Positions 43,279 through 53,515 are shown, numbered from the stretch's first letter. The stretch is 64,000 nucleotides of DNA from Deltaproteobacteria bacterium (GCA_016214955.1 JACRMN010000023.1:62001-126000), one strand, 5' to 3'. The notes: generated by a model not told the origin, from the letters alone. Numbers and translations: made by a program.

Positions 43279-45822
43279 TCAGGAGCCCCCGACCACCGGC
43301 CCCAGGTCGAACGTCAGCCCCACCGTGGGCAGCTTGTCCTTCTCCCGGAGCCGCGCCGAGACGCCCAGCTTGAAGCAGCGGCAGGGCGAGTCCCAGCCCA
43401 GCCGGGCGGTGTGCTGGAAGACGTGGGGGTCGAGCGTCCCGCCCTCCACCAGCGGCACCGCCAGCTTCCGCGCCGTGTAGTCGAGGTCGTAGGCCAGGGT
43501 GGCCGCCGACCAGCGCACCCGGAAGCCGGCCGAGCCCTGGGCCACCGGGTCGAGCCCCAGCGGCCTCGGATCGAAGAGCGGATCCTCGCCCGCCGCCAGC
43601 CGCTGCGACCCACCCGGCCCGAAGGCCAGGAAGGAGGCGTGGACCTCGGCGCGCGGCCCGCCCACCGTCACCACCGCCCGGAGCTCACCCAGCCTGTCGA
43701 GCCCCGAGGGGAACGGGGCGGCGGGCGCGCCCGGGGGCCGCCCGGCCCCGAGGGAGTAGAAGCGGCTCTCGACGTCGCAGGTGACGGGGCCGGCCCGAAG
43801 CGACAGGCCGGCGAAGGACTCGGCGCGCCGGCCGTTGCCGAGGTCGAGATCCTGGCCCAGCGAGAGCGAGCCCGCGGCTCCGCCCGGCAGCCCGGAGAGG
43901 CGGCTGCGCAGCTCCAGGCGAAGCTGCTGGTAGCCGGAGGGCGGCGCGGCCGAGAGGCTGCGCGCCGGGGCGGTGGGGTCGCCGGAGCCGGCCGGCGCCA
44001 GGTCGGCCCCGTCGAAGGCCAGGCCCGAGGGCAGCACCGGCCCGCTGGCGCGGCTGCCGAAGCGCCACTCGGCCCGCGGCTCCCAGGCGTGGAAGAGCCG
44101 GCCGTCGCCGCTGCCGAAGGTGCGGGCCAGCTCGGTGGAGAGGGCCAGGCCGCCGGACAGGCGCGCGCTGCCGACCCGCTCGGCGCGCCGCGCCCCGCTG
44201 CCGTCGAACGCGTAGGCCGAGGCCGAGGCGGCGAGCCAGGGCTCGACGGCGAGGAAGCGGCCCGCGGCCACCGGCGCCGAGAGCTCGGCCCGCAGGTGGG
44301 CCCGGGTGGCCGCCAGCCGCTCACCCAGCTCCCAGACCCCGTCCCGCTCACCGGCGTCGGGTCCACGCCAGCTCGCCTGGCGGTCGGCGCCCACCGCGGC
44401 CGCGCCCCAGCCGCGGCCGCCGGCGCCGATGCCATCGGCCCCCTCGTCACCGCTTGCGCCGCGCAGCGCGCCGAAGCGCGCCAGCTCCAGCAGCCCGCCG
44501 AGCCGCAGCGGCCCGGCCAGGGGGCGCGGCAGGAGCCGCAGCGCCAGCGAGGGCAGCCGGTGGAAGGTCGAGAGGTCGGTGCCGAACCGGCCGAAGGGTG
44601 CCCGCCCGGCGGGTGCCGGACGGCCCGGGAGGCGCGGGTCGGAGCCGTCCACCGAGAGCGGCTCCAGGTAGCCAGCCTCGGCCGAGAGCCACAGGTCGCT
44701 CCCGCGCAGCCCGGCCCAGAGGGCGCTGCGCCGGTAGGAGGCGCCGCGCAGCATGACGTCGCCGGTGAAGTCGGCCACGTAGAAGGGGTCGCCCACCGCC
44801 GAGAGGTCGGCCACCAGGGTCCCGTCGTCCCCGAGCCGCTGGGCGTGGCGCAGCTGCAGGCCGATCCGGTCCATCCCGGGCGGACGCCAGACGCCCTCGG
44901 GCCATGCGGAGTAGGTGGAGTGGAGCAGGTGGACCCGCAGCAGGCCGGAGGCGCCGGCCGCCGGCGCCCAGCGCAGCTCCAGCGCCAGGCCCGGCCCGCG
45001 GACCCCGCGCCCGCTCAGCGCCCGGAAGCGGTCGTCGGAGCCGGTGATCCACTCGGGCGCGATGGTGGCGTCCCAGCTCCGGGACAGGGCCAGGAAGACC
45101 GGGAGGCGCACCGTGAAGCCGTGCTCCAGCCGCAGCTCCGGCGGCAGGAGGCCTGTCTGGCGGTCGCCGAGCGGCAGGTAGCCCCAGGGCAACGCCAGCA
45201 CCGGCACCGGCCGCTCCAGGCCCAGGAAGCGCGGGGTGACGTAGAGCACCGGCCACTCCAGGGTGACGCCCTTGCCCTGCTCGATGTCGGCGCGGCGCGC
45301 CCGGATCTCCCAGGAGGGCGGGCCGCCACCGCAGTCGCAGAGGGTCAGGCGCGCCCCGGTCAGCCGCAGCGCTTCCTCCGGCCCGCTGGCCGAGAGGCTG
45401 TCGCCCGCGAAGGTGAAGCGGCTGCGGCCGCTGCGCTCCACGTCGCCGGCGTCGCGGCACGCGGAGAGGTCCACCGCCCCCTCCTTGGTCCAGGCGCGGA
45501 CGCCCTGGGCCTCGAAGGCGCCGCCCCCGCCGAGCCGGAGCCGATCGGCGAGCAGGGCGCGGCCGGGGCCGGCGAGGAGCACGTTGCCGCGGGCCCGCAG
45601 CTCCTGGCGGGCGGGATCCCAGTGGGCTTCCTCGGCGCGGAGGGTGAGCTCCTCGCGGCGCAGCCTCACGCCGCCACGCAGCGAGGCGGCGCCCGTGCCC
45701 TTCTCGTAGGAGAGCTCGCCGACCTCGAGGATCTCGACGGCGGGCCGCTCGGCGGGGACGTCGGCGCGGGCCGCGGCGCCGAGGGCAGCCGCGGCCAGGC
45801 AGGCGCGAAGGAGCCGGCTCAC
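43279..45822 (-). CDS. lptD: LPS-assembly protein LptD
   Basis: 847 aa. A signal peptide (LLRACLAAAALGAAARA) is followed by a periplasmic OstA/LptA-like beta-taco (about 25-190: ASLRGGVRLRREELTLRAEEA) and a large C-terminal beta-barrel. Two Cys pairs, CDC near the end of the N-domain and CRC near the C-terminus, could form the LptD disulfides. It inserts lipopolysaccharide into the outer leaflet with LptE. GTG start overlaps the AMIN gene stop (GTGA), so it is translationally coupled. Confidence 0.85.
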   Translation of the reverse strand: MSRLLRACLAAAALGAAARADVPAERPAVEILEVGELSYEKGTGAASLRGGVRLRREELTLRAEEAHWDPARQELRARGNVLLAGPGRALLADRLRLGGGGAFEAQGVRAWTKEGAVDLSACRDAGDVERSGRSRFTFAGDSLSASGPEEALRLTGARLTLCDCGGGPPSWEIRARRADIEQGKGVTLEWPVLYVTPRFLGLERPVPVLALPWGYLPLGDRQTGLLPPELRLEHGFTVRLPVFLALSRSWDATIAPEWITGSDDRFRALSGRGVRGPGLALELRWAPAAGASGLLRVHLLHSTYSAWPEGVWRPPGMDRIGLQLRHAQRLGDDGTLVADLSAVGDPFYVADFTGDVMLRGASYRRSALWAGLRGSDLWLSAEAGYLEPLSVDGSDPRLPGRPAPAGRAPFGRFGTDLSTFHRLPSLALRLLPRPLAGPLRLGGLLELARFGALRGASGDEGADGIGAGGRGWGAAAVGADRQASWRGPDAGERDGVWELGERLAATRAHLRAELSAPVAAGRFLAVEPWLAASASAYAFDGSGARRAERVGSARLSGGLALSTELARTFGSGDGRLFHAWEPRAEWRFGSRASGPVLPSGLAFDGADLAPAGSGDPTAPARSLSAAPPSGYQQLRLELRSRLSGLPGGAAGSLSLGQDLDLGNGRRAESFAGLSLRAGPVTCDVESRFYSLGAGRPPGAPAAPFPSGLDRLGELRAVVTVGGPRAEVHASFLAFGPGGSQRLAAGEDPLFDPRPLGLDPVAQGSAGFRVRWSAATLAYDLDYTARKLAVPLVEGGTLDPHVFQHTARLGWDSPCRCFKLGVSARLREKDKLPTVGLTFDLGPVVGGS

Positions 45823-47459
45823 CGGCCCGGCGCGGGCGCCTCGGCCGGAGCCTCGGGCTCGACCGGAGCCCCGGGCTCGGCGGGGGCCTCGCCGGCGGGC
45901 ACTGCAGCCGGCGCGGAGCGGAGCGAGGCCGGCCGCTCGAAGTCGATGGCCAGCAGGTCCCCCTCGACGCTCTGCTGGTAGGGGACCTTCTGCTTCAGCC
46001 GGATCTCCACCACGTAGCTCGAGCCCTGCCGGCGCGGCGCGACCATTGCCACCGCCGAGGCGAAGAAGGAGGTGTCGAGTTGGCGGGTGTCGTTGCGGCG
46101 CGTGGCCCGGGTGTTGGCCAGCTCCACCTGGATGACGTTCTCGCCCAGCTCCGAGATCTGGAAGCTGGGGGCGTCGCTGAGCCGCACGAAGACCCGCGAG
46201 CTCTCCGGGTTCTGCTGGAAGCCGATCTCCTTCACCTGGCGGGCCTTGCCCGGGGCCGCGAGCCGCTCCTGGCGCGGCGGCGCCGGCGCCGGCTCCACGG
46301 CGGCCAGCCGCTCCGGGGCGCTGCGGGCGGGCGCCGGCGTCGGCTCCACGGCGGCCAGCCGCTCCGGGGCGCTGCGGGCGGGCGCCGGCTCGGCGGCGGG
46401 CGCGGCCTGCTCCGCCTGGGCCTGCTCCGCCGGCGAGGCCACCGCCGGAGGCGGGGTCACCGGGGCCGGGACGGTGGCGGTCTCGCGGGCGCGGGCCACG
46501 CGCTGGCGGGCCTCCTCGGCGGCGCGGTCGCGCGCCGCCTGCTCCTCGCGGGCCTTGGCCTCGGCCTCGGCCTTCTGGCGGTTGAGCTCGTCGAGGCGCG
46601 TCACCTGCACCCGCGCCTCCTCCTCCTGCTTGCGCCGCGCGGCCTCCGCCTCCTCCTGCTCCTTGCGCTGCCTCTCCTTCCAGGCGAGCAGCTCCTCGTT
46701 CTCCTTCTCCTGGCGGGCCCGCTCGGCGGCCAGCGACTCGGGCGTCCGGGCGGCCTCGCCTCCGGCCGCCGCAACGCCGGCGGCGCCGGCTGCTCCGGCG
46801 GCCAGCGCCCCCTCGGCGGTGGAGCTGGAGCGGACCGCGGCCTTGGAATCGGCCGCCTGGCGGGTCTCCTGCTCGGCGCGGGCGCGTGCCTCCAGCTCGG
46901 CCTTGGCCTGGGCGTCGGCCTCGGCCTGCTTGGCCTCGAGCGCGGCGCGCTCGCGGGCCGCGGCGGCGGCGCGGGCGTCGGCGGCCGCCTGGGCCTCGGC
47001 CTGGGCGCGAAGCTCGGCCTCCGTCGGCTGCGGCGGCGCCGGCTTGGCCTGGGCCACGGCCGGGGCGGCGGCGGGGCGTGGGATCCGCACCACCAGCGCC
47101 GTGCCGCTCGACTGCACGTCGGGCGGGTCCACGTCGCGGTTGAAGGCGATCATCACCCGGGCGATGGAGGTCTCGGCGCTGCCGTAGGAGAGGTTCTTCA
47201 CCACGTTGATGGTGTCGTCGCCGATGACCAGGTCCTCGGGGACGCCCTTGAACTGGCTCTCGGACAGGTCGATCACGAACCGCGGCGGGTCCATCATCGA
47301 GAAGGTGGTGAAGTTGGGTGGGCGGGAGCCCTGGATGGTGACCAGGACGGAGCCGCCCTCGCTGCGCACCTCGACGGCGGTGATGGTGTTGAGATCCACC
47401 GCCCGCGCCGGGGGCGCGGACAGCAGGAGGGCAGCGAGAAAAGCGAGTCCAAGTCGCAT
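45819..47459 (-). CDS. Exported protein with two AMIN domains
   Basis: 546 aa. Signal peptide (LGLAFLAALLLSAPPARA), an AMIN domain (about 22-125: ITAVEVRSEGGSVLVTIQGS), a long Glu/Ala/Arg/Gln coiled coil with TolA-like character (about 140-350), a Pro/Ala linker with a tandem duplication of 17 residues (ARSAPERLAAVEPTPAP), and a second AMIN domain (about 420-510). AMIN domains localise PilQ and AmiC to the envelope. The coupling to lptD suggests an outer-membrane role. Confidence 0.78.
   Translation of the reverse strand: MRLGLAFLAALLLSAPPARAVDLNTITAVEVRSEGGSVLVTIQGSRPPNFTTFSMMDPPRFVIDLSESQFKGVPEDLVIGDDTINVVKNLSYGSAETSIARVMIAFNRDVDPPDVQSSGTALVVRIPRPAAAPAVAQAKPAPPQPTEAELRAQAEAQAAADARAAAAARERAALEAKQAEADAQAKAELEARARAEQETRQAADSKAAVRSSSTAEGALAAGAAGAAGVAAAGGEAARTPESLAAERARQEKENEELLAWKERQRKEQEEAEAARRKQEEEARVQVTRLDELNRQKAEAEAKAREEQAARDRAAEEARQRVARARETATVPAPVTPPPAVASPAEQAQAEQAAPAAEPAPARSAPERLAAVEPTPAPARSAPERLAAVEPAPAPPRQERLAAPGKARQVKEIGFQQNPESSRVFVRLSDAPSFQISELGENVIQVELANTRATRRNDTRQLDTSFFASAVAMVAPRRQGSSYVVEIRLKQKVPYQQSVEGDLLAIDFERPASLRSAPAAVPAGEAPAEPGAPVEPEAPAEAPAPGR
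46291..46392. repeat. 51-bp tandem duplication in the AMIN gene
   Basis: Copies 46291-46341 and 46342-46392 are identical for the first 48 bp and differ only in the last three. They encode two 17-residue units of the linker. The near-identity implies recent origin or ongoing exchange. Confidence 0.85.
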
Positions 47460-47563
47460 GGTACGCTCCGTCGAGGGACCGCGGCGAGGATAACACGCGA
47501 CCATGGGGCCCCGAAGAATCCGGCCCCACGCGCGGTGTGCGATTGCGCCCGATTGCTCCGACA

Positions 47564-48781
47564 TCACCCGGCGCGCTCGCCGAGGAGCGCCCGGGCCTCG
47601 CCCACCAGGTAGAGAGAGCCGGCCACCACCGGCAGTCCGCCCCCCACCGCCCGCTCCCGGGCACAGGCCAGGGCCTCGGCCAGCGAGCCGTGCAGGTCCA
47701 CCCGCGGGAAGAGGGCCTCGGCCTGGACGCGGTAGCCGGCCGGCAGCCGGGCGCGCGGCGAGGCCGGCGCAACGAGGTGCAGACCGCGCACCGCCGGCGC
47801 CAGCGCCTGGAGCATGCCCAGGTGGTCCTTGTCGGCCAGCACCCCGAAGCAGAGCTCCACCGGCCTGCCCGGGTAGAGCGCCGGGAGCGCCGCCGCCAGC
47901 GCCGCGGCGCCGTCGGGGTTGTGCGCCCCGTCGAGCACCACCCCTGCGACCTCCTCCAGCCGGCCCGGCCAGCGGGCCTGGGCGATGCCCGCGGCGATCG
48001 CCCCGGCGGGCACCGGGACGCCGGCGCCGTCGAGCCGGCGCAGCGCCGCGGCGGCGAGGGCGGCGTTGCCGCGCTGGTGCGGGCCGCGCAGGGCCACCGG
48101 GCCCTCGTACGTGGCCGGCGCCACCTCGAAGGGCGCGCCGCGCCGGGACGCCTCCTCGCGCAGCGCTTCCATGGCCTCGGCCGGCTGGGCGTGCGCGACC
48201 AGCGCCGGCACGCCGGCCTTGAAGATGCCGGCCTTCTCCCGGGCGATGGCGCCGAGGGTCTTGCCCAGCATCTCCACGTGGTCGAGCCCGATGCGGTTCA
48301 CGGCGCAGACCAGGGGGCGCACTGCGTTGGTGGCGTCGAAGCGGCCGCCCAGCCCCACCTCCAGCACCACGGCACCGGCCCCCACCTCGGCGAAGTGCAC
48401 GAGGGCAAGGAGGGTCGCGAACTCGAAGTAGGTGAGCCGGTCGTCGCCCCCGGCCTCGTGCCAGGGGCAGGCGCGCCGCACCTCCTCGATGCGCCGCGCC
48501 AGCGTCTCCTCGGAGATGGGCAGGCCGTCCACGGCGATGCGCTCGCGGAAGGAGACCAGGTGAGGCGAGGTGTAGAGGCCGGTGCGGTGGCCGGCCAGAC
48601 GCAGGGCCTCGGCGGCCATGGCACAGACCGAGCCCTTGCCGTTGGTCCCGGCCACGTGCAGCACCCGCAGGCCGCGCTCCGGGTGGCCCAGCGCCTCGAG
48701 CGCCCGCTCCATGCGCTCCAGCCCCAGCCGCATGGCCAGCGGCTGCAGCGAGTCGAGGTAGGCGATGGGGGCCGAGGGCAT
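47564..48781 (-). CDS. folC: Dihydrofolate/folylpolyglutamate synthase
   Basis: 405 aa Mur-ligase-type enzyme. P-loop HVAGTNGKGSV, omega-loop region TSPHLVSFRERI, TYFEFATLLALVHF and VLDGAHNP are all diagnostic. It adds glutamate to dihydropteroate and to folates. It follows accD on the same strand by 57 nt; accD-folC is a widely conserved pair. Confidence 0.93.
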   Translation of the reverse strand: MPSAPIAYLDSLQPLAMRLGLERMERALEALGHPERGLRVLHVAGTNGKGSVCAMAAEALRLAGHRTGLYTSPHLVSFRERIAVDGLPISEETLARRIEEVRRACPWHEAGGDDRLTYFEFATLLALVHFAEVGAGAVVLEVGLGGRFDATNAVRPLVCAVNRIGLDHVEMLGKTLGAIAREKAGIFKAGVPALVAHAQPAEAMEALREEASRRGAPFEVAPATYEGPVALRGPHQRGNAALAAAALRRLDGAGVPVPAGAIAAGIAQARWPGRLEEVAGVVLDGAHNPDGAAALAAALPALYPGRPVELCFGVLADKDHLGMLQALAPAVRGLHLVAPASPRARLPAGYRVQAEALFPRVDLHGSLAEALACARERAVGGGLPVVAGSLYLVGEARALLGERAG

Positions 48782-48838
48782 GGCGGCGGGCCCCGGGTGC
48801 CGCGGCGCGGCCCCGGGACGGAGGGGTCGGCGCGGAGC

Positions 48839-49690
<852 letters not shown>

Positions 49691-49696
49691 GGTCAC

Positions 49697-50461
49697 CTAG
49701 AAGTGGAACTCATCCCCCATCGCGAGGATGCGCACGTTGTCGAGCGCGAGCTTCCTGAGGTCGCGCCGGAGCTCGGCCTCGTAGGCCGGCTTGAGGTGGT
49801 AGAGATACACCGGATAGCCGTTCCGGTTCACCTTGGCGAGCTCCCGGGCGAGGGTGTTGGGGGTCAGGTGGCCGGAGACGTCGGCCAGGCGCTGCAGCGC
49901 GTTGGGAAAGCTCATCTCCACCAGCAGGGCCACGAGGTCCCGCTCGGCGTTGATCCGCTTCCAGAAGGCGGTGGTGGGCCCGGTGTCGCCCGAGACCCCG
50001 ATGGTGGCCTTGCCGTCGGAGAGCACGAAGCCCACCGACTCGACCGGGTGGTGCACCGCCACAGGGTCCACGGCGTAGCGGCCGGCCTTGAACCTCTTGC
50101 CCGGGGTGAAGGGCCGGATCTGCAGCACCGGGTTCTGCCGGGTGGGGAGGCGGGTGAAGTCGGGCCAGAGCCGGCCGTTGAAGATGCTGTCGCGCAGCGT
50201 GGCGGCGCACTCGCTGGAGGCGTGGACCCGCAGCGGGGTCTTGCGGTGCCCGATGAGCAGGTCGGCGGCCAGCGGCACGTCCTTCACGTGGTCGAAGTGG
50301 CTGTGGGTGAGGATGATGTCGTCCACCCGCGCCAGCTGCCGCAGGGTGAGGGTGGCGGTCAGGGCGCCGGCGTCGATGGCCAGGCGGCCGTCCACCAGGA
50401 AGCAGGTGGTGCGGTGGCGGGGCAGCTCTCCGCCGGAGCAACCGAGGATCCGGAGCCTCAC
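49697..50461 (-). CDS. Metallo-beta-lactamase-fold cyclic-nucleotide phosphodiesterase
   Basis: 254 aa. The zinc-binding HxHxDH is THSHFDHVKD; further metal ligands sit in VHHPVESVGF, VSGDTGPTTAFW and LYHLKPAYE. The N-terminus MRLRILGCSGGE and overall layout fit the class II (PDE1-like) 3',5'-cyclic nucleotide phosphodiesterases. Other MBL hydrolases share the fold, so the substrate is inferred mainly from its partner: the GTG start overlaps the stop of a CRP-like gene (GTGA), and an adenylyl cyclase gene lies just beyond. Confidence 0.78.
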   Translation of the reverse strand: MRLRILGCSGGELPRHRTTCFLVDGRLAIDAGALTATLTLRQLARVDDIILTHSHFDHVKDVPLAADLLIGHRKTPLRVHASSECAATLRDSIFNGRLWPDFTRLPTRQNPVLQIRPFTPGKRFKAGRYAVDPVAVHHPVESVGFVLSDGKATIGVSGDTGPTTAFWKRINAERDLVALLVEMSFPNALQRLADVSGHLTPNTLARELAKVNRNGYPVYLYHLKPAYEAELRRDLRKLALDNVRILAMGDEFHF

Positions 50462-51099
50462 GGCGTGCCCCCCTCGCTGCCGCGCAGCTGCAGGAACTCC
50501 AGGAAGTGGCGCAGCTTCCCGGGCTCGGCCACCGTCAGCCCGCCCTCGCCGCGCTCCAGCAGCCGGGCCCGCTCGAGCGTCGCGAGCACCTCCTGGATCC
50601 GGTCCGGTGCCACCCCCACCTGCCGCGCCAGCTCCTCGGGCGCCACCGCCACCCGCTGCGGGCCGGGGCCGAGCCGCTCCACCTGCCGCGCCAGCCAGTG
50701 AACCACGCGGCTGGAGGCGTCGGGGTGCAGGAGCAGCTCGATCTGGTCGTCGGCGGCGTGGAGCCTGTCGGCCAGCTTCTTGATCATGCGGACCGCGATC
50801 TCGGCGTTGCCGCGGATCATGGCGTCGAAGGTGCGAGGGTCGATGACCAGGAGCCTGGCGTCCTCGGCCACCGTGGCGGTGGCCGAGCGCGGCCGGCTGG
50901 AGAGCAGCGACATCTCGCCGAGGAACTCCCCCTGCCCCAGCAGCGCAACCACCTTCTCGCGCCCGCCGGCGCCCAGGGAGATGGCCACCTTGCCCGACTG
51001 GACCACGAACATCTCCCGCCCCGGCTCCCCCTCGCGAAAGAGGACGGTGCCGCGCGGGAACTCCTTCGAGAACCGCTGTGTCAGTGGCTCCTCGGCCAT
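50458..51099 (-). CDS. CRP/FNR-family cyclic-nucleotide-binding regulator
   Basis: 213 aa. Cyclic-nucleotide-binding domain (about 12-125) with a phosphate-binding cassette GEFLGEMSLLSSRPRSATATV holding the key Glu and Arg. The dimer helix (AEIAVRMIKKLADRLHAADDQ) leads to a winged-helix DNA-binding domain (about 145-205: PEELARQVGVAPDRIQEVLATLE). The recognition helix departs from E. coli CRP, so target sequence may differ. A promoter and CRP-like palindrome lie upstream at 51114-51175; GGGGAGCGC precedes the ATG. Confidence 0.87.
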   Translation of the reverse strand: MAEEPLTQRFSKEFPRGTVLFREGEPGREMFVVQSGKVAISLGAGGREKVVALLGQGEFLGEMSLLSSRPRSATATVAEDARLLVIDPRTFDAMIRGNAEIAVRMIKKLADRLHAADDQIELLLHPDASSRVVHWLARQVERLGPGPQRVAVAPEELARQVGVAPDRIQEVLATLERARLLERGEGGLTVAEPGKLRHFLEFLQLRGSEGGTP

Positions 51100-51113
51100 G
51101 CGCTCCCCGGGTG

Positions 51114-51142
51114 ATCTGGCCCGCAGACTCCCAGCCTGTCAA
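51114..51142 (-). promoter_or_regulatory. Promoter of the CRP-like gene
   Basis: Minus strand: perfect TTGACA (51137-51142), 17-nt spacer, CCAGAT (51114-51119) as a weak -10. A weak -10 with a good -35 is compatible with activator control. The predicted start is near 51107. Confidence 0.45.
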
Positions 51143-51159
51143 ACAACACGCCGCCCGGA

Positions 51160-51175
51160 GGTGACGGGCGTCACA
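51160..51175. promoter_or_regulatory. CRP-like palindrome
   Basis: The minus strand reads TGTGA-CGCCCG-TCACC, matching the E. coli CRP consensus TGTGA-N6-TCACA at 9 of 10 positions; GTGAC/GTCAC arms are perfect. Its centre (51167.5) is about 60 bp upstream of the predicted start, the usual class I activator position. A competing view: GGGCG-TGTGA-CGCCC could be a weak terminator hairpin of the cyclase gene. Confidence 0.5.
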
Positions 51176-51184
51176 CGCCCTTGC

Positions 51185-53515
51185 TCACTTGTGCGAGAGC
51201 TCGTACACACCATCCCACCCCGGCCCGGGCGGGTTGCGCTGCATGGCCTCGCAGCGGGCCAGGTACATCTGGGCGCAGCCGTCCTGGCCGCGCAGGGCGA
51301 TGGCCGAGCGGAAGTGGGCCATGGCCTCGTCCCAGCGCTGTCCCTTGTAGGCCGAGAGGCCCCACTCGAACTCGCCCAGGAACGCGGCCTGGTCCCTCGC
51401 CGGCCGGCCCATCCCCAGCAGCTCGTGGATGACCACCGGCTCGCGCTTGCCCTTGACCCGCACCGCGTCCAGCTCCCGCGCCACCACCTGGCCGCGCACC
51501 CGGGAGAGCGTGCTGTGGGAGATGAGGATGCGGGTGCCGTACTCGCGGTTGGTCCCCTCGAGCCGCGCGGCCAGGTTCACGGCGTCGCCCAGCACCGTGT
51601 AGTTGTAGAAGCGGTCCTGGCTGCCGACGAAGCCCACCGACATCGGGCCGGTGTTGATGCCCACCCCGATGTCGATCTCGGGCAGCCCGCGCTCCCTCCA
51701 GCCCTGGCGCAGCTCCTCCAGCCGGGCGGTCATCGCCAGGGCGGCCTGGCAGGCCCGCAGGGGGTGGTCGGGCTGCTCCTGGGGCGCGCCCCAGAAGGCC
51801 ATGATGGCGTCGCCGATGTACTTGTCGAGGGTGCCGCGGTGGTCCTGGACGATGATGTCGGTCATCGGCGTCAGGTACTCGTTGAGCAGCTCGATGAGCA
51901 CGCGCGGGTCGAGCTTCTCCGAGAGCGTGGTGAAGCCGCGGATGTCGGCGAAGAGCACCGTCAGGTCCCGCTTCTCGCCGCCGAGCCGGAGCTGGCCGCT
52001 GGTCCCCAGCAGGTCCTCGACCACCGCCGGCGCCAGGAAGCGGGAGAAGGTCTCGCGGGCGCGCCGCTTCTCGCGCTCCTCCACCACGAAGCGCCAGGAG
52101 GTGGCCGCCACGAACATCACCACCAGCTGGAGCAGCGGCAGGCCGGTGGAGACCACCGCGTGGAAGCGCAGGTAGGCGACCGCGGCCAGCGCCATCCAGC
52201 CGGCCATGGCGCCGAGCAGCAGCGGCCAGGCCAGCATGCTGCGCACCCGGGCGAAGAGGCGGGCCAGCAGGAACGCCATGGCGGCCATCGCCAGGAGCTC
52301 CCCCACCAGCACCACCGCCGAGCGGGTCAGCAGTCGGCCCTGGAGCGCGTTCTCCAGGAAGGTGGCGTGGGTGATGACGCCGGGGGCGATGTCGTCGAAG
52401 GGGGTGACCCGCTGGTCCCAGGTGCCCTGGGCCGTGGCCCCCACCACGGCGATGCGCCCCTCCATCCGTTCCCGCGGGACGCGGCCTGCGAGGACGTCGG
52501 CCGCAGACCAGGTGGGGAAGTCGAGGTAGTGGCCCTGGTAGTCGAGCCCGACGCGGCCGGCGGGGTCCACGTCGATGGTCCGCTCGCCCACCAGCACCAG
52601 CTCCAGCCCGCCGCCGGCCGAGCCCACCGGCACCACCCTCGCCGCCACCCCGCCCTGCCGCTCGGCCTTGGCGAGCGTGGCCACGCCCAGCGAGGGGAAG
52701 ATGGACTCGCCGGCGCGGGCCACGACGGTGTAGCGGCGCAGCGCGCCGTCGGGATCGGGGAACACCTGGAAGAAGCCGCCGGCGTCGGCCACCGCCAGGA
52801 GCTCGTCCACCGGCACCAGCAGCCCGGCGAAGGCCACGCCGGCCGCGGGCGCCCCCGGCGCCGGCACCAGCCGCCCCGAGGGTTCCCGGACGTGGAGCGG
52901 CTCGGTGCGGAGGAAGCGTGCCTTCTCCACGCTCTCCCGGAGCCGATCCGATCCGGCGTCGCCCGGGGAGAGGAAGGTGAAGCCCAGCACCACGTTGCCG
53001 GCCCGCTCGATGGCGGCGGCCAGCTGCTCGGTGGGGTCCACGTCGGCCGGGAAGCGGGTGTCGTCACCGCGCGCCGCCTCGGCCACCGCGGCCAGCTTCC
53101 CCTCGACCCCGGTCCCGGCCAGCAGCCGGTTGACCCGGGCCATGCGGCGCGGCAGCTCGTCGTCCTCGCTCCAGACGACGTCGAATCCGGCCGCCCGGAC
53201 GCCGCCCTCGGCCAGGCGGTCCACCAGCAGCGCCATCTTGGCGCGGCTCCAGGGCCACTTGCCCTCGGCCTGCACCGAGCGCTCGTCGATGGCCACGATC
53301 ACCACCCGCCCCGAGGCCGGGCGCGGACCCCGCAGCCGGGTGAGCGCCCAGTCCTGCACCGCGCTCTCGATGCGCCCCACCACCGGGAACTCGGCGTCTC
53401 GGGAGCGGGAGACCACCTGCACGAGGTGCAGGAGCGTCACCAGCAGTCCGGCATAGAGCGCGAGGTGGAAGGCATCCACCCGGAGGAAAGGACGCCTGGG
53501 CCGCTGGTCCGCCAT
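51185..53515 (-). CDS. CHASE2-domain class III adenylyl cyclase
   Basis: 776 aa. One N-terminal span, a large CHASE2 sensor outside the membrane (about 60-400), three further spans (about 405-480), then a class III cyclase domain (about 515-690) and a TPR-like tail. Metal-binding Asp D524 (FADIRGF) and D569 (YIGDAI), adenine-selecting K565 and D644 (VLGDAVNLAAR), and transition-state N647/R651 are all present, so it should make cAMP. TAGCAT lies 9 nt before the ATG. Likely senses an envelope signal. Confidence 0.9.
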   Translation of the reverse strand: MADQRPRRPFLRVDAFHLALYAGLLVTLLHLVQVVSRSRDAEFPVVGRIESAVQDWALTRLRGPRPASGRVVIVAIDERSVQAEGKWPWSRAKMALLVDRLAEGGVRAAGFDVVWSEDDELPRRMARVNRLLAGTGVEGKLAAVAEAARGDDTRFPADVDPTEQLAAAIERAGNVVLGFTFLSPGDAGSDRLRESVEKARFLRTEPLHVREPSGRLVPAPGAPAAGVAFAGLLVPVDELLAVADAGGFFQVFPDPDGALRRYTVVARAGESIFPSLGVATLAKAERQGGVAARVVPVGSAGGGLELVLVGERTIDVDPAGRVGLDYQGHYLDFPTWSAADVLAGRVPRERMEGRIAVVGATAQGTWDQRVTPFDDIAPGVITHATFLENALQGRLLTRSAVVLVGELLAMAAMAFLLARLFARVRSMLAWPLLLGAMAGWMALAAVAYLRFHAVVSTGLPLLQLVVMFVAATSWRFVVEEREKRRARETFSRFLAPAVVEDLLGTSGQLRLGGEKRDLTVLFADIRGFTTLSEKLDPRVLIELLNEYLTPMTDIIVQDHRGTLDKYIGDAIMAFWGAPQEQPDHPLRACQAALAMTARLEELRQGWRERGLPEIDIGVGINTGPMSVGFVGSQDRFYNYTVLGDAVNLAARLEGTNREYGTRILISHSTLSRVRGQVVARELDAVRVKGKREPVVIHELLGMGRPARDQAAFLGEFEWGLSAYKGQRWDEAMAHFRSAIALRGQDGCAQMYLARCEAMQRNPPGPGWDGVYELSHK

